Shown one piece after another: positions 1 through 8,052 of a DNA stretch of 64,000 nucleotides (position 1 is its first letter; every line of letters starts with the position of its first letter). Below the pieces are notes generated by a model, which was not told the DNA's origin, ran no database searches, and saw nothing but the letters and a program-made list of their open reading frames with translations. The DNA is taken from contig CAZXDP010000001.1 of the NCBI GenBank assembly GCA_964639255.1, forward strand, positions 62,001-126,000, read 5' to 3'. The position numbers and the translations under genes were made by a program. The DNA comes from NZQO01 sp964639255. GTDB taxonomy: Bacteria; Bacteroidota; Bacteroidia; Flavobacteriales; Flavobacteriaceae.

Positions 1-237
1 GCCGAGAGAATTCAAGCATTCTCTATTTCCGACAATAACAATTTAAGCATTTTAGATCCTCTTTCGAGTTTGACGGAAAGCATCCCGCAATTCAGCATAA
101 GGGATAACCTGAACTTATTCGATTTTTGTCCATTGCAAGACTATTTATTGCGATTTCCCAATTCCTACATAAATTTAGATTCGAATGGATATAATCCCAC
201 TACGCAGCAAATAAAAGATGGTGACTGTTCGCCGTAG
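1..237 (+). CDS. C-terminal end of an unidentified protein (partial)
   Basis: An open frame runs from the first base in frame 1 to a TAG at 235-237, giving 78 residues with no start codon inside the window. The segment is rich in Asn, Ser, Leu and Phe and has two cysteines (in FDFCPLQDYLL and near the end, GDCSP). I do not recognise the family. It looks like ordinary coding sequence rather than noise because the frame is uninterrupted to the window edge and is followed by a small gene and a terminator in the same direction. Confidence 0.5.
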   Translation, partial: AERIQAFSISDNNNLSILDPLSSLTESIPQFSIRDNLNLFDFCPLQDYLLRFPNSYINLDSNGYNPTTQQIKDGDCSP

Positions 238-292
238 CGAATTTCAAGTAATTAGGCATACAATTTGCACTAGAGATTGCCACGCGTAATCT

Positions 293-454
293 ATGGGAAA
301 GAAGAAAGAAAAGAAAAAAGGCCTCAAAAAAAAATGTTGCGAGAAATATTTGAAAAAGGGCGAGCACAAGCGCTGTAAGCGTTGCCCTTGTTTCGATCTC
401 CCAGAGGAGGAGCGGCAACGTAGATTTCAAATGAGATTATTGGGTACCAACTAA
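293..454 (+). CDS. 53-residue Lys/Cys-rich small protein
   Basis: ATG at 293 to TAA at 452-454 encodes 53 residues. The first third is almost all lysine (MGKKKEKKKGLKKK), followed by CCEKY and the cluster CKRCPC, so Cys are at 15, 16, 28, 31 and 33 with His25 between them. The C-terminus is charged (PEEERQRR). The Cys spacing could bind zinc or an iron-sulfur cluster, and the basic head could bind nucleic acid; both are inference. It is followed at once by a perfect 12-bp terminator hairpin, which supports a real transcribed gene. I recall similar short proteins in flavobacteria without an assigned function, but could not check this. Confidence 0.6.
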   Translation: MGKKKEKKKGLKKKCCEKYLKKGEHKRCKRCPCFDLPEEERQRRFQMRLLGTN

Positions 455-483
455 AATAGCCACCTCACTGAAGGTGGCTATTT
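454..483. terminator. Bidirectional terminator between small gene and ssb
   Basis: A perfect 12-bp stem (AAATAGCCACCT pairing with AGGTGGCTATTT, loop CACTGA) has an A-tract on its left arm and a T-tract on its right arm. It can end both the rightward small gene and the leftward ssb. Confidence 0.85.
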
Positions 484-504
484 AGAATTTATACATTATG
501 CCTG

Positions 505-837
505 CTATTTGCTTAGCATAAGCAGCTCACTACAGAGAATCTCGGTAATGTAGCGCTTGTTGCCATCTTTGTCGTCCCAAGAACGGTTCGTCAATTTACC
601 CTCAATGGCAATTTCCTGTCCTTTGTTTACATAGTTTTCCACCACATTTACCAAGCCGCCTTTCACTACGACATTGTGCCAGTAGGCGCGTTCTACCTTT
701 TGGCCATTCTTGTCTTTGTAGCTGTCATCGGTCGCCAATGAAAACTTGGCCATTTTGTTGCCATCGGCAAAGGTGATAATTTCGGGTTCTTGCCCCAATC
801 TTCCAATCAACTGTACTTTGTTTCTAAGTGCGTTCAT
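505..837 (-). CDS. ssb: Single-stranded DNA-binding protein, short form
   Basis: 110 residues forming one OB-fold SSB domain: the start NKVQLIGRLGQEPE, the AYWHNVVVKG strand, then VENYVNKGQEIAIEGKL and a final TEILCSELLML strand are the usual SSB landmarks. SSB binds single-stranded DNA as a tetramer in replication and repair. Full-length bacterial SSBs carry a disordered tail ending in an acidic tip that recruits partner proteins; here the protein stops right after the OB fold, so that tip is missing. It is probably a second, specialised SSB paralogue. A near-match -7 element (CATCTTTG on the minus strand, 894-901) lies about 57 bases upstream. Confidence 0.93.
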   Translation of the reverse strand: MNALRNKVQLIGRLGQEPEIITFADGNKMAKFSLATDDSYKDKNGQKVERAYWHNVVVKGGLVNVVENYVNKGQEIAIEGKLTNRSWDDKDGNKRYITEILCSELLMLSK

Positions 838-1002
838 AATACGTTTATTTAATGGTTAAACAGTTAAGATATCGTTGATTCATTTCAACAGGACAAAGAT
901 GCGGCAACGTGAAGCATCGATTCGGTAAGTACCTACTTACTTTCATTTAAAGTTATTTATAAATGTTTGTAACTATTTAAAAACGTTTAACAAATGTAAA
1001 GA

Positions 1003-1025
1003 AAAGCCCGCGATTAGCGGGCTTT
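1003..1025 (-). terminator. Terminator of the T9SS protease gene
   Basis: A perfect 9-bp stem (AAAGCCCGC with GCGGGCTTT, loop of 5) lies 30 bases past the stop codon of the leftward protease and is followed on the minus strand by TTTTCTTT. Confidence 0.85.
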
Positions 1026-1054
1026 ATCTTATATGCGTCGTATTACTAAAGCAA

Positions 1055-4000
1055 TTATTCTTTGATAAAACGCTCTATAAATGTGGACGAACCGGCTTTG
1101 ACCTGGAGGATGTATACACCAGATTGCAACGACGAAACGTCTACGGTTTCAGTATAGGCTCCTTGCTTCACAACTTGGCCAACCAGGTTCAGGATGGTGA
1201 ATTCGGTGGCGTCTGCCCCCTGTACTAAAACATTTAATGTTCCGCCCTTCACTGGGTTAGGGTACAAGGTAAATTCCGCAGAACCTTCTAATGGATCGGG
1301 TGCACCAAAGGTTTGGTTCGTAGGCGCGAACGAGCCGGTTACCGAAATGTTATCGATAGCGATATCGGCTTGCCACGTGCTACCCGTTACCCTATTGAAG
1401 CGAAGCTGAACGCCGCCGCCAACATAAGCCGCCAGATTTATACTGGCCGATAGCCACGAGTTGCCCTTGTTCCCGCTCTGGTTCCAAATACTGGTCCAAG
1501 TGGCCCCGTTATCGGTACTAATTTCCAAATCAATGGTCCCCATATTATTGCTTCCGTACATATGGTAGTTGAAATTGAAAGATGCTGTGCTCATCCCGTT
1601 TAAATCGATACATGGAGAGTTTAGAATGGCCCGCTTGTTAGGATACCCTGTACCATTGCCGCTGGCCTCCACATACATATAGAACGATCCATTAGCACCA
1701 CTCGAAGGCCCCGTACCACTGGAAGGTGTACCGTTGGCATCGCGCGTCCAATCAATATCGTCTTGGCTAGACTGGGTCCAGGCGCCTATACTGCTTTCAA
1801 AGCTTTCCGAATAGGGCAGACCTACACCACCAACACAGCCATTTCCACCACCACTGCCGGCATTAAATAATACATTATCGATGGCAACATCGGCTTGCCA
1901 TGTGCTTCCGGTAATACGGTTGAAGCGCAACTGCACACCGCCTCCAGCATAAGGTGAAAGGTCGATAGAGGCAGAAAGCCAAGCATTGCCCTGATTTCCG
2001 GTTTCACTCCAAACCGAAGTCCAAGTTGCACCATTGTCTCCGCTGGCTTCTACAGCAATACTTCCCATATCGGAAGCGCCGTACATATGGTAGTTAAAGC
2101 TGAAGGATGCCGAAGTTTCCCCACTTAGGTCAAAGCAGGGCGAGTTTAAGATAGCCTGTTTGTTTGGATACCCCGTACCGTTGCCAGAAGCCTCCACATA
2201 GATATAGTAGCTTCCATTGATGGCACCAGAGGGACCGGTGTTGCTTGATGGCGTACCGCTGGCATCTACGGTCCAATCGATATCGTCTGCCGTAGATTGC
2301 GTCCAAGCACCCAGGGTGTTCTCAAAGCTCTCACTATAGGGCAGGGCAATGCCGCCAGAACAACCCGAGGCCCCACCAATAGTGGTTACGGCAACGGTGT
2401 TACTGAAATCGGAGTTGTTGCCTGCAGCATCGAACGCCCGTACTTTAAACGTATATGAAGTTGCGGCTGCCAGTCCGGTTATGTTGGCCGAAATACCTGT
2501 TACAGTCCCTAGGCTGCTGTTCCCTTCAAAAACCTCGTACCCCGTTACACCAACGTTATCGGTTGCGGCGACCCAAGATAGCGACACCGAGGTTTCGGCG
2601 ACGTTGGAAGCCGCAAGACTCGTGGGAGCGGTCGGTGCTTGGGTATCGGCCGTGGCACCGGTGATGTTCACGGTATAATCTTCCACTTCACCGTAGGTAA
2701 AGGTTTCGCACTGTGTGGGTATTCCATTGTATTTCATAGAAACACGCATTCGCGTAGGACCGTCGGCTGCCGTGTTGGCCACGGTGAAATTACCGCTTAC
2801 CGGTGTGGCTGTTGTTGCTACCTGTGTCCATACCTGTTCACCAGCGTCGTCAAAATCACCGTCTTGGTTATAGTCGATCCAAACCGAATAGCCCTCTGCA
2901 TATACGGTGCCTGTCCATGTGGGTGTCACGGTAATGGTTACACCAGCATCCTTAACCAAATCGGTACTTACATTCGTAAAGTCGGAATACCCGTTGCCGG
3001 AACCGCTGCTGTTGTCGATCGATTCCAACTGTACCCGTCCTATGTACTCATCGTTGACATTATTCCCTTGAGAATTACAATAGTTTAATTGCACCGCAGT
3101 GGTGGTAAAGGTTACTGAAGAAGAATAATTTGATGTGCTTCCGTCGTTGCACTTGCTTCGAACCTGAGTTTCATAGGTAGTCTGGGCAGAAAGTCCGCTT
3201 AAGGTGGCTGAAGTAGCCGCCGAAGCCACCGTGGTCCATCCCGAAGTTCCGCTCACGCGATAGCGTACATCGTACGTAGCGCCCGAAACAGCATCATAAC
3301 TAATAATCGCCGAATTGGATCCTACACCCGATGCATTTATGTTACCCGGTGTGGTAGCGGTACAGTTTGCACCCCCAGCAATGATACCGGTAACGATAAG
3401 GCTATAGTTTTGGCTTCCGTTGGTCAATGATCCTTTATGGGTAACGGTAATGGTATAGGTGCCAGAGGCATTTGAAACTGCAATGCGCTCGTACGGATCT
3501 ACATTGTTATCGCCCAACCCATTGGTGGTAACACCCGTTAAGCGATAAGGAAAGAAAGTATTCCCTCCCTGTGAAACCCGAATGTCCAAATCGTTTACCA
3601 AACGCGGTGTACTAGAGTTGGTCTGCGTAGTTGCTACCCCGGCAGGGTCTGTCCAAGAGATTGACGCCATAAGGTCATCTATTCCGTTGGCATCGACCGT
3701 AATAGTGTACGTTTGCCCTGGCGACAAAGTCAATTCATCAATTTGGGAATTGGTTCCTTCTCCGGAAATAACCTCTGCGGCGCGCTTGGTATTCATAAGA
3801 CCCCAACCATATACAGGATCTGGACCCGTAGGACCTGCATCATCTGCGGTATGCAGAGCAAGACCTTTTAACGTTGCTGCCCTCATAAAGGAGCCATTTA
3901 TATTGTTGTAATGCTGTTGAAGCAATAGAAGCGAGCCCGTGACATTTGGGGAAGCCATCGAGGTTCCCGAAATGGTTCCGTAAGCAGAATTGCTGGTTTC

Positions 4001-5029
4001 GTAGGTTGATGTTACGGAAGTACCGTTACCTGTAAGGTCGGGTTTAATACGGTAGTCATCGGTTGGGCCCTCACTACTGGAGCTATTAATCGCTACGCTC
4101 ACCAAATTTCCATTGCCGTCAATGTTGGCATCCTGCGCATTGGCGATGACTAGGTTATTCTTCGAGGTAGAGTGCCCCGTCAACTTGTCGTAAGAAGAAT
4201 TACCCCCTAACGGAGCACCGTTATAGTTGTTGGCATTTCCATCATTTCCGCCAGCTACTACCATAAGATAATAGGGAGCATTGTACATAATTTGATCCCA
4301 ATCGCGAGACTCTGTAATGTAGGCCCCAAAATAATAATCTGGCACTAAGTCGCTGCGGTAGCCATAGCTATGATTTGATAATAGCATTCCGTTTGAAGCC
4401 GCCGCTGTGGCCTCTGCTTTATCATTGTTCCACATATAACCGCGAACACGGGAGTGTGGTGCCATACCTTTTGCATTGGCCTGAACGCCCGAGGCCGCAA
4501 TGGTTCCCGTCACGTGGGCAGCATGAAAGTTGAGCTGGGTGCCTCCTTCCGAACCGGCATCTTCTACAGTTACTCTGTTGGTACCGCCAGGGCCATCATA
4601 TTCTTGGTGGGACACTCTGGCGTGGCCGCCGTCCCAAACGTAGGCGGTCATATTCTGGCCATCCACCGAGAGGCCCAAGCCACCGCCGCTGTTCAAGTAA
4701 TTGGCACGCGTGCTAATGGCAGCATTCACATTATAGGTTCGATAGTAAATGGGGCTGCCATCGTCTGCAATGTATTGTAGCTCGGCAAAGCCCCCGTCGG
4801 GCAGGGTTACCCGCGTTGGTACATTGTTACGTTGGGCAAACTGCGCAACTTCCTGTTTTTGGCGTTTCGCCTTGGCGTTGAACGTTCCCTTCAGTGTTGT
4901 AAGGGTTGATTGATTGTAGCGGCTTGTAATCTGATCTTTCTGCGCTGGGGTTTGGGCAAAAAGAGAACCGCTTACGGCAAGGACCGAAGCAAGCAGTAGC
5001 TGCCTCGGCGTCAAGGATAATTTTCTCAT
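1055..5029 (-). CDS. Subtilisin-like (S8) protease with GEVED, Fn3 and MAM-like domains, T9SS cargo
   Basis: 1324 residues. Signal peptide about 1-25 (LLLASVLAVSGSLFAQ). The S8 catalytic domain has Asp133 (VWDGGH), His172 (FHAAHVTGT), oxyanion Asn262 (AGGNDG) and Ser357 (GTSMASP). After it come a jelly-roll-like region (about 430-550), an Fn3 domain (about 555-645), a GEVED domain (about 648-795; QCETFTYGEVEDYTV), a second Fn3 (about 800-890), two tandem MAM-like domains (about 892-1063 and 1064-1241), and a type A T9SS sorting domain (YPNPVKGG to the end). The family is exported through the outer membrane by T9SS and is either released or anchored. It degrades extracellular protein. It has its own terminator; substrate is unknown. 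Confidence 0.95.
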   Translation of the reverse strand: MRKLSLTPRQLLLASVLAVSGSLFAQTPAQKDQITSRYNQSTLTTLKGTFNAKAKRQKQEVAQFAQRNNVPTRVTLPDGGFAELQYIADDGSPIYYRTYNVNAAISTRANYLNSGGGLGLSVDGQNMTAYVWDGGHARVSHQEYDGPGGTNRVTVEDAGSEGGTQLNFHAAHVTGTIAASGVQANAKGMAPHSRVRGYMWNNDKAEATAAASNGMLLSNHSYGYRSDLVPDYYFGAYITESRDWDQIMYNAPYYLMVVAGGNDGNANNYNGAPLGGNSSYDKLTGHSTSKNNLVIANAQDANIDGNGNLVSVAINSSSSEGPTDDYRIKPDLTGNGTSVTSTYETSNSAYGTISGTSMASPNVTGSLLLLQQHYNNINGSFMRAATLKGLALHTADDAGPTGPDPVYGWGLMNTKRAAEVISGEGTNSQIDELTLSPGQTYTITVDANGIDDLMASISWTDPAGVATTQTNSSTPRLVNDLDIRVSQGGNTFFPYRLTGVTTNGLGDNNVDPYERIAVSNASGTYTITVTHKGSLTNGSQNYSLIVTGIIAGGANCTATTPGNINASGVGSNSAIISYDAVSGATYDVRYRVSGTSGWTTVASAATSATLSGLSAQTTYETQVRSKCNDGSTSNYSSSVTFTTTAVQLNYCNSQGNNVNDEYIGRVQLESIDNSSGSGNGYSDFTNVSTDLVKDAGVTITVTPTWTGTVYAEGYSVWIDYNQDGDFDDAGEQVWTQVATTATPVSGNFTVANTAADGPTRMRVSMKYNGIPTQCETFTYGEVEDYTVNITGATADTQAPTAPTSLAASNVAETSVSLSWVAATDNVGVTGYEVFEGNSSLGTVTGISANITGLAAATSYTFKVRAFDAAGNNSDFSNTVAVTTIGGASGCSGGIALPYSESFENTLGAWTQSTADDIDWTVDASGTPSSNTGPSGAINGSYYIYVEASGNGTGYPNKQAILNSPCFDLSGETSASFSFNYHMYGASDMGSIAVEASGDNGATWTSVWSETGNQGNAWLSASIDLSPYAGGGVQLRFNRITGSTWQADVAIDNVLFNAGSGGGNGCVGGVGLPYSESFESSIGAWTQSSQDDIDWTRDANGTPSSGTGPSSGANGSFYMYVEASGNGTGYPNKRAILNSPCIDLNGMSTASFNFNYHMYGSNNMGTIDLEISTDNGATWTSIWNQSGNKGNSWLSASINLAAYVGGGVQLRFNRVTGSTWQADIAIDNISVTGSFAPTNQTFGAPDPLEGSAEFTLYPNPVKGGTLNVLVQGADATEFTILNLVGQVVKQGAYTETVDVSSLQSGVYILQVKAGSSTFIERFIKE
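1316..1840 (-). repeat. MAM-like domain repeat, C-terminal copy
   Basis: Second of two tandem coding repeats inside the protease. Matching landmarks in the two copies (for example the segment around 1371 and that around 1896) are 525 bases, 175 codons, apart. By eye about three quarters of the residues agree, and blocks such as EASGNGTGYPNK and GSTWQAD are the same in both. Confidence 0.85.
1841..2365 (-). repeat. MAM-like domain repeat, N-terminal copy
   Basis: First of the two tandem 175-codon repeats. It starts near GCSGGIALPYSESFEN and ends near VAIDNVLF. High similarity at both protein and DNA level points to a fairly recent in-frame duplication. Confidence 0.85.
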
Positions 5030-5310
5030 AAGTTAGGTAATAAATTAGTGAATATATAGAGTTGATGGTTGGTATTCAGAACGGTAACTAAGTCGGTTGT
5101 TGTAATTATGGATTTGATATATTTTTAGGCTTCAAAACGCTGATATCCAAAAAATAAAAGTAGATCCTAATTTATTCTGAACGAAAAAAGAAAATTTTTT
5201 ACGAAACACAAAATTTTTTCGATAAACTACGTTAACTTTTTATTAACAATCACTTTTAGAGTGGCATGATTCGAACCTTATTTCACCGAAATAATATGTT
5301 CCTAAACCCC

Positions 5311-5318
5311 TATCTTTG
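5311..5318 (+). promoter_or_regulatory. -7 promoter element of the ABC ATPase gene
   Basis: TATCTTTG matches the Bacteroidota -7 consensus TAnnTTTG exactly. It ends only 5 bases before the ATG at 5324, so the transcript would begin at or next to the start codon. I see no TTG at the usual 17-23 base distance upstream. The rest of the 294-base space between the divergent protease and this gene is AT-rich and held no other signal I could support. Confidence 0.6.
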
Positions 5319-5323
5319 ACCTT

Positions 5324-7015
5324 ATGGAATCCCCTTTGTTGCAATTAACCGATGTTTCGGTAGCTTTTGGAGATAAACAAAACCGTCAAGCGGTTTTGCA
5401 TGACATCAACTTTTCCCTTTGGCCCAATGAAATTGTAGGCATCGTTGGGGAATCAGGTTCTGGGAAATCGGTCTCATCGTTGGCAATTATGGGATTGCTG
5501 CCTAAGAAGTCTACTGCTGTATCGGGCCGCATAGAATTTCAGGGAAAGCAACTTTCACAATTTTCAGAAAAGCAAATGCAGGCCCTTCGCGGGAATGAGA
5601 TTGCGATGATTTTCCAGGAACCGATGAGTGCTCTTAACCCATCGCTTAGTTGCGGTTACCAGGTAAGCGAGATTATGGTTCGGCACTTAGGCTACAGCGC
5701 TGCAAAAGCTAAAGAGGAAACTTTGGCGCTATTCAAAAAGGTTAAATTACCAAGGCCCGACGCGATGTTTCAAAACTATCCGCACCAAATTAGCGGCGGA
5801 CAAATGCAACGTGTTATGATTGCGATGGCCATTGCGTGCAAACCGAAACTGCTCATAGCAGACGAGCCTACCACGGCACTAGATGTAACCGTACAAAAAG
5901 AAATCTTGGCCTTGTTACAATCGCTTCAAAAAGAGACCAAGATGAGCATGATTTTTATCTCGCACGATCTAAATCTGGTTTCTGAAATTGCAGATAGGGC
6001 GATCGTGATGCACAAGGGACGCATCGTAGAAGCGAATAAGGTAGTAGATATCTTCACACAACCTCAGGCCGATTATACCAAAGCACTACTGGCTTCACGA
6101 CCCACTCTAGACCGTCGCCTTAAGACCTTGCCAACCATCGCCTCACTCGCCGATGGAACCTTTTCGCCCACCGTGGTTACAGCCCAACAGCGCGCCGCAC
6201 GGCACAAAAAAATATATACGAAGGTTCCCCTCCTCGAGATTCGGAACCTCAGTAAGGCATATTATACCAATGGTGGCTTGTTCAAACCAAAACAGACCAT
6301 TATGGCGGTAGATGATGTTAGTTTTGCGGTCTTTGAAGGGGAAACGCTGGGCCTGGTGGGTGAGAGCGGCTGCGGAAAGTCAACCCTGGGCCGCACCCTT
6401 CTACAGCTTGAAACGGCAACGGCCGGACAAATTTATTATAGGGGTACCGATATTACTTCTTTGAAAGGAAAGGAGATACGATTGTTGAGAAAAGAACTTC
6501 AGTTAATCTTCCAAGACCCCTATTCGTCACTACATCCTAGAATGCTGCTCGGCGAAGCGATTGTGGAGCCTATGAAGGTTCATCGAGTGGGCAATTCCCA
6601 GAAAGCGCGAAAGGAAAAAGCGGTAGCGCTGTTGGAAAGAGTGGGCCTGGATGAAAGCTATTATTACCGGTATCCGCATCAACTTTCAGGTGGACAGCGG
6701 CAACGTGTAGGTATAGCCCGCACCATCGCGATGGAACCAAAACTTGTTATTTGCGACGAGTCTGTGTCGGCGCTCGATATTTCGGTACAGGCACAGGTGC
6801 TTAACCTTTTAAATGAGCTAAAGGATGATTTTGGGTTTACCTATATTTTTATATCGCATGATTTGGCTGTGGTAAAATATATGGCAGACCAGCTTTTGGT
6901 AATGAACCAAGGCCAAATAGAAGAGATAGGCGATGCCGATGAGATTTATGAAAATCCCCAGCGACCCTATACCCAAAAGCTTATCGAGGCCATACCGAAA
7001 GGTCTACAGCCGTAG
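5324..7015 (+). CDS. Peptide-family ABC transporter, fused double ATPase subunit
   Basis: 563 residues made of two ABC ATPase domains in tandem, as in YejF/GsiA or a DppD-DppF fusion. Domain 1 has Walker A GESGSGKS (42-49), signature SGGQMQR and Walker B LLIADEPT. Domain 2 has Walker A GESGCGKS (346-353), signature LSGGQRQR and a Walker B ending VICDES. Both halves show the extra conserved regions of the oligopeptide/dipeptide/nickel importer class (EPMSALNPSLSCG; FQDPYSSLHPRM), and each is followed by the oligopeptide-family tail. It would power uptake of peptides or similar solutes. No permease or binding-protein gene lies next to it, so its membrane partners must be elsewhere. Confidence 0.93.
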   Translation: MESPLLQLTDVSVAFGDKQNRQAVLHDINFSLWPNEIVGIVGESGSGKSVSSLAIMGLLPKKSTAVSGRIEFQGKQLSQFSEKQMQALRGNEIAMIFQEPMSALNPSLSCGYQVSEIMVRHLGYSAAKAKEETLALFKKVKLPRPDAMFQNYPHQISGGQMQRVMIAMAIACKPKLLIADEPTTALDVTVQKEILALLQSLQKETKMSMIFISHDLNLVSEIADRAIVMHKGRIVEANKVVDIFTQPQADYTKALLASRPTLDRRLKTLPTIASLADGTFSPTVVTAQQRAARHKKIYTKVPLLEIRNLSKAYYTNGGLFKPKQTIMAVDDVSFAVFEGETLGLVGESGCGKSTLGRTLLQLETATAGQIYYRGTDITSLKGKEIRLLRKELQLIFQDPYSSLHPRMLLGEAIVEPMKVHRVGNSQKARKEKAVALLERVGLDESYYYRYPHQLSGGQRQRVGIARTIAMEPKLVICDESVSALDISVQAQVLNLLNELKDDFGFTYIFISHDLAVVKYMADQLLVMNQGQIEEIGDADEIYENPQRPYTQKLIEAIPKGLQP

Positions 7016-7027
7016 CGGAAAGAACAT

Positions 7028-7064
7028 TAAAAAACCCCCGTTCTAACCTCACAAAGAACGGGGG
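7028..7064 (-). terminator. Leftward intrinsic terminator
   Basis: A 10-bp perfect stem (CCCCCGTTCT with AGAACGGGGG, loop of 10) is followed on the minus strand by TTTTTT. On the plus strand no T-tract follows it. It is therefore built to stop leftward transcription, although the gene to its left (the ABC ATPase) runs rightward. It implies a leftward transcript arising between about 7065 and 7350. Confidence 0.75.
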
Positions 7065-7116
7065 ACATTATGTGAATCATTGCAGATTCGGGGAAAAAAA
7101 AGTACTCTGAAAAAAA

Positions 7117-7206
7117 TTACATCAAAAGAAATACCTTTTTTGCTACATACAGTACATTTCGCAACAAGCGCAGGGTACCGCTTAGGGAGTTAATAAATGT
7201 TTTCAT
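7117..7206 (-). CDS. Candidate 29-residue peptide or part of a small RNA
   Basis: In the 380-base interval 7016-7395 the only leftward frame that fits between the two leftward terminators is this 30-codon ORF. It starts MKTFINSLSGTLRLLRN and ends VFLLM before TAA, and would form a short basic amphipathic or membrane-seeking helix. No strong ribosome site is visible, and the only promoter-like match upstream on the minus strand is a weak TAGCTTTC. The transcript could equally be a non-coding RNA. The case rests on the terminator placement, not on a recognised family. Confidence 0.35.
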   Translation of the reverse strand: MKTFINSLSGTLRLLRNVLYVAKKVFLLM

Positions 7207-7350
7207 AGTAGGTTGTGTTGGTTATCTTTGGGAAAGCTAAGATGCGAAACAAAATTGAAAAAAACCGACCAAAAGCATTTTTATTCGATGTAATGCTTGT
7301 TTTTTTAACTTTTTAACAGATTATTTTAGTTTTTTCTTACATTCGTAAAT

Positions 7351-7375
7351 AAAAAAAGGCGATGTGTCCATCGCC
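7351..7375 (-). terminator. Terminator of the CoA-transferase operon
   Basis: A perfect 7-bp stem (GGCGATG with CATCGCC, loop of 4) is followed on the minus strand by TTTTTTT. It lies 20 bases past the scoB stop codon. Confidence 0.85.
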
Positions 7376-7395
7376 CTTCGATTGAATTTCACTTG

Positions 7396-8052
7396 TTACA
7401 GTTGCATTTCCGGCACGTTTTCTGAAACTATCAAATCACCTTCCGTGGCAGCCTGGATGGCCGCCACCGTCACCCCGGGAGCCCGTTCCAGCAAGTAAAA
7501 CGCATTGTCCCTTATTTCGAGTACAGCCAAGTCGGTCACGATTTTGGTTACGCATTTTACGCCTGTAAGCGGCAGCGAGCATTCTTTGAGTAATTTCGAC
7601 TCTCCAGCCCGGTTGGTATGCATCATAGCGACTATAATGTTCTCTGCAGAGGCCACCAAGTCCATAGCACCTCCCATGCCTTTTACCATCTTCCCAGGTA
7701 TCTTCCAGTTGGCAATGTTTCCGTTCTGGGCTACCTCCATGGCTCCCAGTATGGTCAAATCTACATGCTGTCCACGAATCATGGAGAAACTCATCGCCGA
7801 GTCGAAAAACGAGGCGCCCGGCAAGGCGGTAATGGTTTGCTTTCCAGCATTTATTAAATCGGGATCTTCCTCCCCTTCGTAGGGAAAGGGCCCCATACCC
7901 AAAATACCGTTCTCACTTTGAAATTCTACTTCTATATCGTCGCGCACAAAATTGGCAACCAAGGTTGGAATCCCGATGCCCAGGTTTACGTAATAGCCGT
8001 TCTTTACCTCCTTTGCAATGCGCTGTGCGATCTGCTCTTTACTTAATGCCAT
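7396..8052 (-). CDS. scoB: 3-oxoacid CoA-transferase subunit B
   Basis: 218 residues, the normal length for the B subunit. The catalytic glutamate sits in the family motif SENG (Glu47), which forms the glutamyl-CoA thioester. GIGIPTLVANF and the PGASFFDSAMSF segment are also typical. With subunit A it moves CoA from succinyl-CoA to acetoacetate (or a related acid), joining ketone-body or branched-chain amino acid breakdown to the TCA cycle. Its ATG shares one base with the scoA stop codon (TAATG), so the two are translationally coupled. A terminator follows. The exact acid substrate cannot be read from the sequence. Confidence 0.94.
   Translation of the reverse strand: MALSKEQIAQRIAKEVKNGYYVNLGIGIPTLVANFVRDDIEVEFQSENGILGMGPFPYEGEEDPDLINAGKQTITALPGASFFDSAMSFSMIRGQHVDLTILGAMEVAQNGNIANWKIPGKMVKGMGGAMDLVASAENIIVAMMHTNRAGESKLLKECSLPLTGVKCVTKIVTDLAVLEIRDNAFYLLERAPGVTVAAIQAATEGDLIVSENVPEMQL

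Noticed and set aside
2639..3088. 149-codon plus-strand frame inside the T9SS protease
   Set aside because: It opposes the GEVED and Fn3 region of an intact secreted protease and has no independent support.
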